Origin: Chloroflexia bacterium
Lineage (GTDB): Bacteria > Chloroflexota > Chloroflexia > Thermomicrobiales > UBA6265
Assembly: GCA_013698305.1 (NCBI GenBank)
Contig: JACCVC010000103.1
Span: 1 to 37,706, forward strand
DNA length: 37,706 nt
Reading direction: 5' to 3'
The notes under the pieces are model-generated. The model saw nothing but the letters and a program-made list of their open reading frames with translations, was not told the DNA's origin and did no database searches. Positions 28,190-37,098 of the stretch are shown here, piece after piece. Made by a program: the position numbers and the translations under genes. Position 1 is the stretch's first letter; the number at the start of each line of letters is the position of its first letter.

Positions 28190-29155
28190 CTACCTGTTGC
28201 TCAGTGACTCCAGCAACCGATCGGCGGCCGCCAGCGGGCTCATCTGACGAGCCAGCACCGCGTTGATGGCGGCGTCCTGGTTGACGCTCTGGGACTGAAT
28301 CCGCCGCATCAGGTCCCGTTGCACCCGCGAGGAGATCTCGGTCGCGAGCATGGTCCGAACCCGAACCTCCCACGTTCCCGACTGCTGCAACCATTCCTTG
28401 TGCGACCGGATCGCCGCTGACAGCTTGTCAAAACCCGTCTGCTCTATCGCGCTGGTCATCACGATCGGCGGGTTCCATCGGTCATCTGGCGAGTCCTCGC
28501 GGTCATGCAACGTCTGGAGGCGGCGGAGGTCCCTGGCGAGCGCCTGGGCGTCGGGCCGGTCGCCCTTGGAGACGACGATGATGTCACCGATCTCGAGCGC
28601 CCCTGCCTTGAGCGTCTGGACGCCATCGCCCAGCCCCGGCACCTGGACCACCACCGTCGAGTGGGCGAGGGAGGCGATGCCCACTTCGTCCTGACCGGTG
28701 CCGACGGTCTCGATGAAGATTGGATCGAACCCCGCCGCATCGAAGATGTGCGCGACCGTGAGAGTGTGCTGCGCCAAGCCCCCGCCAAAGCGCCGCGACG
28801 CCATGCTGCGCACAAAGACATCGGGTTCGTTGTGCCACTCCAGCATGCGAATGCGGTCGCCGAGGGTCGCGCCGCCGGTGAGTGGGCTGGATGGGTCGAT
28901 TGCGAGTACCGCGACCTTGGCGCCACCAGCGCGGTATGAGCGGATCAGCTCGTTGACCAACGTGGATTTGCCAGCGCCTGGTGGGCCAGTGATGCCGATC
29001 ATGTGGGCAGTGCCGGTATGCGGGAAGACGCGATTCAGGACGTGATGTCCGGCGGGCAGGTCGTTCTCGATTGCGGTGATCGCACGGGCGACCGCGCCGA
29101 TCTCGCCGCCCAGGACGCCATCGGCCTCCTCTTCGGCGGAGTGTCGTCGCCTCAC
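28190..29155 (-). CDS. meaB: Methylmalonyl-CoA mutase-associated GTPase MeaB
   Basis: [78 protein letters not shown]. Confidence 0.94.
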   Translation of the reverse strand: MRRRHSAEEEADGVLGGEIGAVARAITAIENDLPAGHHVLNRVFPHTGTAHMIGITGPPGAGKSTLVNELIRSYRAGGAKVAVLAIDPSSPLTGGATLGDRIRMLEWHNEPDVFVRSMASRRFGGGLAQHTLTVAHIFDAAGFDPIFIETVGTGQDEVGIASLAHSTVVVQVPGLGDGVQTLKAGALEIGDIIVVSKGDRPDAQALARDLRRLQTLHDREDSPDDRWNPPIVMTSAIEQTGFDKLSAAIRSHKEWLQQSGTWEVRVRTMLATEISSRVQRDLMRRIQSQSVNQDAAINAVLARQMSPLAAADRLLESLSNR

Positions 29156-29613
29156 GAGGCGTCCCGCGCGGCCTCTGACATTGCCCCGGTGTGCTGTCGG
29201 ACAAATTCAATCGCGTCCTGCAGGCGCGTGCCGGGTCCGAATATCTCGGCAACGCCGAGCTCCTTGAGCTTTGTGACATCGGCGGCCGGAATCGTCCCTC
29301 CCGCGATGACGAGCGCATCCGCCCGACCGACATTGGCCAGCGCCGTCATGATTGCCGGGAACAGCGACATGTGCGCGCCGGAGAGGATGCTCAGGCCGAC
29401 GACGTCGACGTCTTCCTGCAGAGCGGCGTTGGCGATCATCTCCGGGGTCTGGAACAGGCCGGTGTAGATGACCTCGAAGCCGGCGTCCCGGAATGCCCGT
29501 GCCATCACCTTCGCGCCCCGGTCATGACCGTCAAGACCGGGCTTGGCGACCAGGATCCGCACAGGTTGGTCAGATTGGTCGGTCATTGGTGATTCGGTGG
29601 AGGGTGTGGTCAT
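29152..29613 (-). CDS. Cobalamin-binding subunit/domain of a methylmalonyl-CoA mutase-type enzyme
   Basis: [63 protein letters not shown] (GLDGHDRG, DxHxxG-type B12 motif). Confidence 0.93.
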   Translation of the reverse strand: MTTPSTESPMTDQSDQPVRILVAKPGLDGHDRGAKVMARAFRDAGFEVIYTGLFQTPEMIANAALQEDVDVVGLSILSGAHMSLFPAIMTALANVGRADALVIAGGTIPAADVTKLKELGVAEIFGPGTRLQDAIEFVRQHTGAMSEAARDAS

Positions 29614-29658
29614 CGTCCGTCGCTCCTGGTGCATGGCCGAATGGACCGACACCTGTAG

Positions 29659-29704
29659 CCTCGGACCTGGAGCCTGCCCTGAGCAGAGTCGAATGGGTCC
29701 GAGG
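29659..29704. repeat. Dispersed CCTGAGC-type repeat inside a 9-bp-arm hairpin
   Basis: CCTCGGACC...CCCTGAGCAGAGTCGAATGG...GGTCCGAGG; frames read [11 protein letters not shown] / EPALSRVEW, a recurring artefact peptide of this repeat. Confidence 0.6.
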
Positions 29705-29715
29705 TCTGTCGGTTC

Positions 29716-30573
29716 CTATGAATCGTACCGGTGAAACCCGGATCCAGTCTTGCGTCCCAGCGTGCCCGCCGCGACCATCTGGCGGAGGAGGGGAGCGGGC
29801 CGGTACTTGTCGTCGCCGAAATCCTGGTGCAATACCTCCATGATGTGCAGGCAGACGTCGAGGCCGATGAGGTCGGCCAGCGCAAGCGGCCCCATCGGGT
29901 GGGACGCGCCGAGCTTCATCACCTCGTCGATGTCGACCGCCGAGGCGACTCCATCGGCGACGGCGAAGATCGCCTCGTTAATCATCGGCACGAGAATCCG
30001 GTTGGCGGCGAAGCCCGGCATGTCGGCGACCACGATTGGCGTCTTGCCCAACTGCGTGGCGACCCCCCGGATCGTCGCAATGGTCGCGCCATCGGTCTGC
30101 AATCCGCGCACGACCTCGACCAACGTGAGCACTGCTACCGGATTGAAGAAGTGCATGCCCGCAAATCGCCCTGGATTCGACACCCTGGCCGCAAGCGCCG
30201 TGATTGAGATTGAAGAGGTGTTGCTCGCAAGAATGGCGGTCTCGCCTACGGCATCATCGACCTCAGCGAATACCGCCCGCTTGGTGTCCAGCGACTCGAT
30301 CACCGCTTCGATCACGAGTTCGGAATTGCTGAGGGATTGCGTGTCAATGGAGCCTGTGATCCTGGACCGTGCCGCGTCTCGATCCTCCGTCGTCATCGCG
30401 TTCTTGTCGACGAGACGTTGCAGTCCTTTGTCGACCTTCTCGATCCCGCGCTGGACCAACTTGTCAGTGGTGTCAATGAGCCTGACATGATAGCCCGCCG
30501 TGGCCGCTACCTGGGCGATGCCAGCGCCCATCGTGCCGGCGCCGATCACGCCTATGTTTGTTATTGTCGTCAT
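29716..30573 (-). CDS. 3-hydroxyacyl-CoA (3-hydroxybutyryl-CoA) dehydrogenase
   Basis: IGVIGAGTMGAGIAQVAATAGYHVRLIDT, FAGMHFFNPVAVLTLVEVVRG, GFAANRILVPMINEAIFAVADGVASAVDIDEVMKLGASHPMGPLALADLIGLD. Confidence 0.94.
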   Translation of the reverse strand: MTTITNIGVIGAGTMGAGIAQVAATAGYHVRLIDTTDKLVQRGIEKVDKGLQRLVDKNAMTTEDRDAARSRITGSIDTQSLSNSELVIEAVIESLDTKRAVFAEVDDAVGETAILASNTSSISITALAARVSNPGRFAGMHFFNPVAVLTLVEVVRGLQTDGATIATIRGVATQLGKTPIVVADMPGFAANRILVPMINEAIFAVADGVASAVDIDEVMKLGASHPMGPLALADLIGLDVCLHIMEVLHQDFGDDKYRPAPLLRQMVAAGTLGRKTGSGFHRYDS

Positions 30574-30621
30574 GCGGTTCTTGCCTGTTCGCGATGATAT
30601 CCAAGGCGTCGTTCCGTTGGA

Positions 30622-31302
30622 TTATACGGGTGATGCGGCGTCCTGCTGCGGCACTGGCAATACCGACTTGCGGGCGTTGATGTCGTTCATCGCGGTGGAG
30701 ATGCCTTCGGCCAGCCACAACTCGACCGTGTCCGCCGCGGTCTCGATCACGGTGCGCAGCTGATCCTGCTCGTCGGGCGCGAAGTTGGAAAGAACGTGCG
30801 CCTTCGCCTTGTTCGGTCCGCGACCGATTCCAAGCCGAAGACGGGGAATCTCCTGCTTTCCGGTCTGCTCGATGATCGACCTGAGGCCGTTATGACCGCC
30901 CGCGCTGCCCCCCGGTCGCATCCGGATTTGCCCGTAGGGCAGATCGAGATCGTCCACCACGATCAACATCTGCTCGACCGGAGTGCGGAACCAGTTCAGC
31001 GCCTCTCGCACGGCATTGCCACTATCGTTCATGTAGGTCTGGGGTTTGACCAGCACCAGCTTGCCACCGGGATGGCGGGTTTCCAGTAACTCGGATCTGA
31101 ACCGCTTTCGCACCGTCGATTCGCCGGCCCTGCGGGCCAGTTCATCCACGACGATGAAGCCGAGATTGTGCCGGGTGTTCGCGTAGTTCCTGCCGGGATT
31201 GCCCAGACCGACCACTATATGCGTTCCTGCCGCCATTTCTGCATTGTCCTCATCATTGTTGTCATCGTCGCGGTTTCGCCAGTTGCTTAGCCAGTTGAGC
31301 AT
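30622..31302 (-). CDS. pth: Peptidyl-tRNA hydrolase
   Basis: IVVGLGNPGRNYANTRHNLGFIVVDELA, LVKPQTYMNDSG, VVDDLDLPYGQIRMRPGGSAGGHNGLRSI. Start set at MLNWLSNW (31302); the track ORF extends spuriously to 31890. Confidence 0.95.
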   Translation of the reverse strand: MLNWLSNWRNRDDDNNDEDNAEMAAGTHIVVGLGNPGRNYANTRHNLGFIVVDELARRAGESTVRKRFRSELLETRHPGGKLVLVKPQTYMNDSGNAVREALNWFRTPVEQMLIVVDDLDLPYGQIRMRPGGSAGGHNGLRSIIEQTGKQEIPRLRLGIGRGPNKAKAHVLSNFAPDEQDQLRTVIETAADTVELWLAEGISTAMNDINARKSVLPVPQQDAASPV

Positions 31303-31411
31303 GACGTGATCCCTCTCTGGGCTATACTTCCGGTGAGTCATTGTGCCACGACAGCCCGCGCTTTGGGCAGCGTCCCGGACTTGACCAGTAACACGCGCAG
31401 GAGAATCGACC

Positions 31412-32191
31412 ATGTTTGGTGTTGGACCGATGGAGATGACTATCATCGCCGTTGTGGCGTTGCTCATCTTCGGACCGGAAAAGCTTCCCGAGATGATGGG
31501 GCAGGCGGGCAAGCTCGTCCGTGACTTCCGCAACATGAGCGCGGAGATGACCGGCGAGTTCGAGAAGACCGTCGCCGAGGCTAAGAGCGTCGGAAAGCAG
31601 ATCAACACCGAGATGGGCGCGATGACCAGGGAAGTTTCATCGGTCACCGACAGCGTGCAGCGAGAACTCGGCGGCACGAAGGGCAAGGGCGGCAAGGGGT
31701 CGAAATCTACAACCGCCAGCAAGCAAACCGCTTCTGGCGGCAAGAAGTCCGGGTCGACATCGAAACCTTCCACACGCAAGCCCGCGGCCGGAAAGTCATC
31801 GACGTCATCTTCGACGTCATCATTGTCCACTGAATCAGCTGACGCGACGACTTCCCGAACGTCGAAGAGTGCAACCACCTCGTCCGACAAGACATCGAAA
31901 ACGACGACAAAGCCCAGGGCGACTCCTGCGCCTCAGGCGTCTCGCGAGGATCCGAGCGCGTCGATCTCGTTATTCGAGCCGTCCGCTCCAAAACGCGATC
32001 GGCGGGCGCGAACCGCGACGCTGTCATCATTCGGTGAGGCAACGCCACGCACGAGTCGTGAGTCTGCGGAGCAGGCGACTGAGACTCGATCGACTCCCTC
32101 TGTGGCGTCACCGAGCCCGGACGCGAACGATCCTCTCGCCCGTGCCCGGCAGCGACGACAGGCGGCAGGGTATGCGCGAGGCAGCTCCTGA
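31412..32191 (+). CDS. Sec-independent translocase TatA/TatB with long low-complexity C-terminus
   Basis: MFGVGPMEMTIIAVVALLIFGPEKLPEMMGQAGKLVRDFRNMSAEM, then a Ser/Thr/Lys-rich tail. Confidence 0.88.
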   Translation: MFGVGPMEMTIIAVVALLIFGPEKLPEMMGQAGKLVRDFRNMSAEMTGEFEKTVAEAKSVGKQINTEMGAMTREVSSVTDSVQRELGGTKGKGGKGSKSTTASKQTASGGKKSGSTSKPSTRKPAAGKSSTSSSTSSLSTESADATTSRTSKSATTSSDKTSKTTTKPRATPAPQASREDPSASISLFEPSAPKRDRRARTATLSSFGEATPRTSRESAEQATETRSTPSVASPSPDANDPLARARQRRQAAGYARGSS

Positions 32192-32197
32192 GCCCAG

Positions 32198-33466
32198 ATG
32201 GATTTAACCTCAAGCCACGCGACCGCAACCATGACCCATCGAACTCCCATAGCGACCAGCGCCGCCAATCGTGATCGCTTCCGGTTTGACCTGCTTGCTG
32301 AAGACAAGCGAACCTGGGCGCGCCGAGGTCGACTGCACACGGTTCGCGGTGTCGTCGAGACGCCCGCTTTCATGCCGGTAGGCACGCAAGCGACGGTGAA
32401 GACGCTCCATCCCGACGAAGTGCGGTCCACTGGCGCGCAGATCATTCTCGCCAACGCCTACCATCTGATGTTACGTCCTGGCGCGGACCTGATCCGCGAC
32501 GCAGGCGGGCTCCATCGATTCATGGGGTGGGACGGTCCGATCCTGACTGACAGCGGCGGGTTCCAGGTCTTCAGCCTCGCCGCCACCAACAAGGTGACCG
32601 AGGAGGGCGTGACCTTTACGTCGCACATCGACGGTAGCCGATGGACGATGACGCCGGAATCGGTGATTGACCTGCAATTGACGTTCGGCTCCGACATCAT
32701 GATGCAACTGGATCACGTGCTTGGTCTGCCCGCCGAGAGATCGGCGATCACCGATGCGACCGAGCGCTCGTCTCGATGGCTGGAGCGAGCGATTCGGGCG
32801 CTGGATCAGGTGCAACCCGGGGAATCGAGCGCGGTGCTGTTCGGGATTCAGCAGGGCGGCATGGAGCCTGACCTACGTCGGGAACATGCCCAGCGCCTGG
32901 CAAGGATGGATGTGGTCGGGTGCGCAGTTGGAGGGCTTAGCGTCGGCGAGCCAAAGCCAGTAATGGCGGCGATGCTGGAAGATACGACGCCGTATCTGCC
33001 TCGCGAGAAGCCGCGCTACCTGATGGGCGTCGGCTCGCCCGAGGACCTCTGGCACGGTGTCGCTCGGGGGATTGACATGTTCGATTGCGTGCTGCCGACC
33101 AGGGCGGCACGCAACGCCGCGCTGTTCACCGACGATGGGCGAGTGCAGATCAGCAACGCCTCATGGCGGCAGGCGCATCGTCCGATCGACGAGCATTGCG
33201 ACTGCCGAGCATGCACGCAGTTCACCGCCGCTTACCTCCACCACCTGTTCCGGACGCGCGAAGTGCTTGGACTCCGGCTCGCCTCCGAGCATAACCTCCG
33301 GTTCCTGGCGCGAGTGATGCAGCGCATTCGGGACGCCACTGTTGACGGATCGTTTGCGGAGGCGGGTGACGCGTTTCTCGACCGCTACCAGGCGGCACGC
33401 GGCCAGGAATCCGTCTCGATGCCGAATCGTTCCGTTCTGGCGGCGGCTGATCGGGCGGTTCGATGA
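32198..33466 (+). CDS. tgt: Queuine/preQ1 tRNA-ribosyltransferase
   Basis: TPAFMPVGTQATVKTLHPDEVRSTGAQIILANAYHLMLRPG, LTDSGGFQVFSLA, FGIQQGGMEPDLRREHA, zinc site CDCRACTQFTAAYLHH. Confidence 0.96.
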   Translation: MDLTSSHATATMTHRTPIATSAANRDRFRFDLLAEDKRTWARRGRLHTVRGVVETPAFMPVGTQATVKTLHPDEVRSTGAQIILANAYHLMLRPGADLIRDAGGLHRFMGWDGPILTDSGGFQVFSLAATNKVTEEGVTFTSHIDGSRWTMTPESVIDLQLTFGSDIMMQLDHVLGLPAERSAITDATERSSRWLERAIRALDQVQPGESSAVLFGIQQGGMEPDLRREHAQRLARMDVVGCAVGGLSVGEPKPVMAAMLEDTTPYLPREKPRYLMGVGSPEDLWHGVARGIDMFDCVLPTRAARNAALFTDDGRVQISNASWRQAHRPIDEHCDCRACTQFTAAYLHHLFRTREVLGLRLASEHNLRFLARVMQRIRDATVDGSFAEAGDAFLDRYQAARGQESVSMPNRSVLAAADRAVR

Positions 33467-33945
33467 CCGACGAGCGACGACCAAGGCCACCATGGCGAGA
33501 GCCGGAGTTAGAAGTTCGAGAAGGTTCTGGCTGGTATCGTCCGGTCTTCGACCCGGAGTCAGAAGGCGCCATTGCCGTCGGCATCGACCTGATCGAGATT
33601 CCCAGGATACAGCGATCGATTGACGATTTCGGCGAGCGGTTTCTCAATCGGGTCTACACCGAGCGGGAGCGGGAACGATACCGGGGCAGGACCAACGAGC
33701 TTGCTGCCCGGTTCGCCGCCAAGGAGGCGACCTCCAAGGCACTCGGTACCGGTATCATCGGCATCCGTTGGCGGGAGATAGAGATTCTCCCCAATCGCCG
33801 TGGTAAACCTGTGCTGATCCTGCATGGGCGTGCTGCCGAGCGCGCTCGGCAACTGGGGTTAAATCATTTCAGTGTGTCGTTGACGCATTCTCGCACCGAC
33901 GCGATGGCCTTTGTGGTTGCCACGCACAGGGACACTGATCGCTGA
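33463..33945 (+). CDS. acpS: Holo-ACP synthase
   Basis: AVGIDLIEIPRIQRSIDDFGERFLNRVYTERE, LAARFAAKEATSKALGTGI, FSVSLTHSRTDAMAFVVA. Confidence 0.92.
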   Translation: MTDERRPRPPWREPELEVREGSGWYRPVFDPESEGAIAVGIDLIEIPRIQRSIDDFGERFLNRVYTERERERYRGRTNELAARFAAKEATSKALGTGIIGIRWREIEILPNRRGKPVLILHGRAAERARQLGLNHFSVSLTHSRTDAMAFVVATHRDTDR

Positions 33946-33961
33946 CGAATCATTACGTAGT

Positions 33962-33980
33962 GGCCGACCCTGTGTCGGCC
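33962..33980 (+). repeat. YCTTGTR-type hairpin copy (loop CCCTGTG)
   Basis: GGCCGA-CCCTGTG-TCGGCC between acpS and the NnrD-like gene. Confidence 0.55.
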
Positions 33981-34066
33981 TGGTCTTGCCAAGCCCGGTT
34001 TGAAAAGAGCATAGGGGCTTCACCAAGAGTCAAACGTAACACACGTTGTTTCAGGGAGATGAGAGC

Positions 34067-35077
34067 ATGAACGAACAGACGCGACCGACCTTGAGCGGGC
34101 GCCAGCAGTGGGCAGACGCCGATTTCGCGAAGGCAATCGCGCCGCATCGAGAGTTTGGCGCCCACAAATGGAATGTCGGCGGTGTAGTGGTGATCGCTGG
34201 ATCGCCGATGTACACCGGGGCGGCCCAGCTCTGCACGAGGGCGGCCGGTCGGGCAGGGGCGGGAATCGTCCACCTGGCCGCACCGCGAAGCGTGATCTCG
34301 ATCATCGCGTCGGCGATACCCGAGGTGGCGCACATTCCGCTGTCTGGGATTGATTCGTCCAATGGCGTGCGGCAGGCGATCGACGCGCTCAGCGAACACC
34401 TGGAACGGGCTCGCGCGATCGTGGTCGGTCCCGGCCTAGGTGATGACGACGGCATCTCGGACTTCCTGTCGGTCCTGTTCGGACTGCGCCAAGGCATGCG
34501 AGGAGTTGACCAGTCGATGGGGTTCTCGACGGTGACTCCGATCCGCGACGAACAGGAGTCCGCTCAGGCGCCACTGTTCGCCCTGTCGGATTCGACCGTC
34601 GTGGTTGACGCCGATGGGCTGAACTGGCTGGCGAAACAGCCGGAGTGGTGGACGCGAATTCCGCCGCAACGGCTGATCCTGACACCGCATCCGGGCGAAC
34701 TGGGGCGGCTCCTGGGGCGCGACGTGGGAGATGTCATCGCCGATCCGCTTGCCGTCGTCGAGGAGGCAGCCACGCTCTGGAATCAGACGGTCGTGTTCAA
34801 ATATGGATACACGGCTGCGTCCAACGGCGAGCGGACGATGGTCGCCGAAGACGCCCCAGTGTCGCTGGCGACAGCAGGGAGCGGAGACGTCCTGGCGGGC
34901 GTCATCGGGGCGTTCGCGGCACAGGGGCTGGAGCCGATCGACGCCGCCGGGCTGGCATTGCACGTCGGACCGCGCGCGGCCCGGCGTGGCGAGCAACGCT
35001 TCGGGTCGTATGGCCTTATCGCCGCCGACCTGCCGGAATGCGTGGCACTGGAGTTGGCGACACTGACGGATGATTGA
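34067..35077 (+). CDS. nnrD: ADP-dependent NAD(P)H-hydrate dehydratase (NnrD/carbohydrate kinase-like)
   Basis: HKWNVGGVVVIAGSPMYTGAAQLCTRAAGRAGAGIVHLAAP, VVGPGLGDDD, LILTPHPGELGRLL, ATAGSGDVLAGVIGAFAAQGLEP. Start at MNEQTRPTLS (34067). Confidence 0.92.
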   Translation: MNEQTRPTLSGRQQWADADFAKAIAPHREFGAHKWNVGGVVVIAGSPMYTGAAQLCTRAAGRAGAGIVHLAAPRSVISIIASAIPEVAHIPLSGIDSSNGVRQAIDALSEHLERARAIVVGPGLGDDDGISDFLSVLFGLRQGMRGVDQSMGFSTVTPIRDEQESAQAPLFALSDSTVVVDADGLNWLAKQPEWWTRIPPQRLILTPHPGELGRLLGRDVGDVIADPLAVVEEAATLWNQTVVFKYGYTAASNGERTMVAEDAPVSLATAGSGDVLAGVIGAFAAQGLEPIDAAGLALHVGPRAARRGEQRFGSYGLIAADLPECVALELATLTDD

Positions 35078-35121
35078 CCTTCGGTACCTGTGAGATCGCC
35101 CGAAAGCGTATCGACTCGCAG

Positions 35122-35183
35122 GGGAGGATCTTGTATCCTCCCGCCGTTCGGGAGGATACTTCGTCCTGAGCAACGCGAAGGAT
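35122..35183. repeat. YCTTGTR-loop hairpin plus adjacent CCTGAGC...GAAGGAT repeat
   Basis: 35122-35142 GGGAGGA-TCTTGTA-TCCTCCC; 35164-35183 TCCTGAGCAACGCGAAGGAT. Confidence 0.6.
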
Positions 35184-35230
35184 TTTGCACAGGCTCCGGG
35201 TCCTCCCCTACAAAAGGCTCCCACCCCACC

Positions 35231-35746
35231 ATGACTACTGATGAATACCAGCAAGACACCGCGCCGAATGTTCGAGAGATCATGCAGACAGAAGTCGTGA
35301 CGGTATCGCCCGACGACTCGGTCGCCACGGTTGCCAACATGCTGGCGACGCTCGGTCTCGTCGGCGTGCCGGTGGTTGAAAACGACACGATGATCGGGAT
35401 CATCACCGACTCGGACATCATCGCCCGCGAGGCGGACGTCGACGCGCCGACGCCGGTCGCCTTTCTCGACGCAATCTTCATGGCGGATGCCGGAAAGAGC
35501 TACGACGAGGAGATTCGCCACGCGCTGGCGGTCAACGCGCGGCAGTTAATGACGACACCGGTGATCAGCATTCGGGATTCTGCGACGCTCATGCACGTGG
35601 CGACCCTGATGATCGACGAGCGAGTCAACCCAGTGCCGGTGCTGGATGACAACGACAACCTCGTCGGGCTGGTGTCGCGGGCTGATCTCGTCCGGGTGAT
35701 CGCCGCGCTGGAGTCTCAGGACGACGGTGATGACGACGCCCGCTGA
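35231..35746 (+). CDS. Two-CBS-domain protein
   Basis: VREIMQTEVVTVSPDDSVATVANMLATLGLVGVPVVENDTMIGIITDSDIIAR ... ARQLMTTPVISIRDSATLMHVATLMIDERVNPVPVLDDNDNLVGLVSRADLVR. Confidence 0.92.
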   Translation: MTTDEYQQDTAPNVREIMQTEVVTVSPDDSVATVANMLATLGLVGVPVVENDTMIGIITDSDIIAREADVDAPTPVAFLDAIFMADAGKSYDEEIRHALAVNARQLMTTPVISIRDSATLMHVATLMIDERVNPVPVLDDNDNLVGLVSRADLVRVIAALESQDDGDDDAR

Positions 35747-36959
35747 CCTCGACCGGCTTCTGGACGGCTGGCGGGGGAGGCCAACGGTAGCGGTGATCGA
35801 CCTTGACGTGCTGCGCGAGAATGTTCGGCTGTTCAAGACGCTGATCTCTTCGACGACATCGCTGATGGCGGTCGTCAAGGCCGACGGTTACGGACACGGA
35901 TCGGTGCCGATCGCGAAGGCTGCCCTCGCGGCGGGCGCGGACGAGCTTGGCGTGGCGACGGTTGATGAGGGCACGCGATTGCGTGACACCGGGATCGACG
36001 CGCCGATCCTGGTGTTGGGGCCGATCGGCGCCAACGAGCGCTCCAGGGCATTGTCGAAGCGGCTGACGCTGGTGGTGTCGGACCTCGGCTTCGCCCGTGG
36101 AGTCGAGACCGACAAGCAGATGTTGCGGCTCAAGGAACCGGTGCCGGTGCATCTCAAGATCGACACAGGGATGCGGCGGTTTGGCGCTTCGCCCGAGGAT
36201 TCGGTCGAGATTGCGACGTTTATTTCGGCGTCACCGCACCTCGAGCTTGCCGCGGTGATGACCCATTTCGCTGCCGCTGATGATGCCGACCCCGCGTTCA
36301 CATTGGATCAGACCCGCCGGTTCAGTACCGTCTGTGAGACGATCCGGGCAGCCGGCGTGACGGTTCCGCAGGTGCATCTTGCCAACAGCGCCGCCACGAT
36401 TCGGTTCCCGGACCTGTTCCGGGATCGAGTGCGGGTGGGCATCGCAATGTACGGGCTTCAGCCGGGACCTGATATCGATCTGCCCGACGGCGTGAAGCCG
36501 GTGATGACCCTTCACAGCCGCCTCGGCCGGGTCTTTTCCGTTCAGCCCGGAGAGAGCGTCGGCTATGGACGCTTCTGGAACGCCGCTAAGCCGACGATGG
36601 CGGGCCTCGTGCCGCTGGGGTACGCGGACGGGTACCGGCGTCACGGTTCCGACAACTTCTGGATGTCCGTCAACGGACGCCGGAGCCCTGTGCTGGGGCG
36701 CATCTCGATGGATCAGACCGTCGTCGAGGTGGATGCTCGTGCCAGGAAGGGTGATCCGGTGATCGTGGTGGGCGATGGCACTGATGGCGTCGCGCCAACA
36801 TTGAACGACCTGGCGACGTTGATCGACACGATCCCGTATGAGCTGGCGACAGGTCTGGTTGCCCCGCGGCTGCCTCATCTCTATGTGCAACAAGGTGAGC
36901 TGGTGGCGATCTCGGACGCGTCTGGGTACCGGGAGGTCAATCCGACCGCGTTGGGGTAG
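35727..36959 (+). CDS. alr: Alanine racemase
   Basis: VAVIDLDVLRENVRLFK, SLMAVVKADGYGHGSVPIAKAAL, HLKIDTGMRRFG, GYADGYRRHGSDNFWMSVNGRRSPVLGRISMDQTVVEV. Confidence 0.95.
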   Translation: MMTTPADLDRLLDGWRGRPTVAVIDLDVLRENVRLFKTLISSTTSLMAVVKADGYGHGSVPIAKAALAAGADELGVATVDEGTRLRDTGIDAPILVLGPIGANERSRALSKRLTLVVSDLGFARGVETDKQMLRLKEPVPVHLKIDTGMRRFGASPEDSVEIATFISASPHLELAAVMTHFAAADDADPAFTLDQTRRFSTVCETIRAAGVTVPQVHLANSAATIRFPDLFRDRVRVGIAMYGLQPGPDIDLPDGVKPVMTLHSRLGRVFSVQPGESVGYGRFWNAAKPTMAGLVPLGYADGYRRHGSDNFWMSVNGRRSPVLGRISMDQTVVEVDARARKGDPVIVVGDGTDGVAPTLNDLATLIDTIPYELATGLVAPRLPHLYVQQGELVAISDASGYREVNPTALG

Positions 36960-37051
36960 TGAACCGAGTTCCGGATTGTGATCGAGCGTTTCGCTCTCAC
37001 GCCGCGTAGGAAAGACCCTTGTGGTGTCCATAGGTAGGAATGCGACCGAGC

Positions 37052-37068
37052 GCCGGCACAAGGCCGGC
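37052..37068 (-). repeat. YCTTGTR-loop hairpin copy
   Basis: Minus strand GCCGG-CCTTGTG-CCGGC; flanks match the 23621 copy (CGTACGGGCCGG). Confidence 0.6.
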
Positions 37069-37098
37069 CCGTACGCATGTTTGTCATCCTGGGCAGGC

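Noticed and set aside
28131-28195. Additional YCTTGTR hairpin (GTAGCGTCAGGTCTTGTATCCAGG) with GTCGGGC-ACTTTCG-GCCCGAC
   Set aside because: TCTTGTA is present but its flanks do not pair well, and the neighbouring perfect hairpin has a different loop. Probably a degenerate relative, so not counted among the six copies.
30622-31890. 422-aa minus ORF as a single fused protein
   Set aside because: The C-terminal part is Pth; the N-terminal part is antisense to tatA/B and reads as low complexity. The true start is probably 31302.
34436-35521. 361-aa minus ORF
   Set aside because: Antisense to nnrD and the CBS gene; no family signal.
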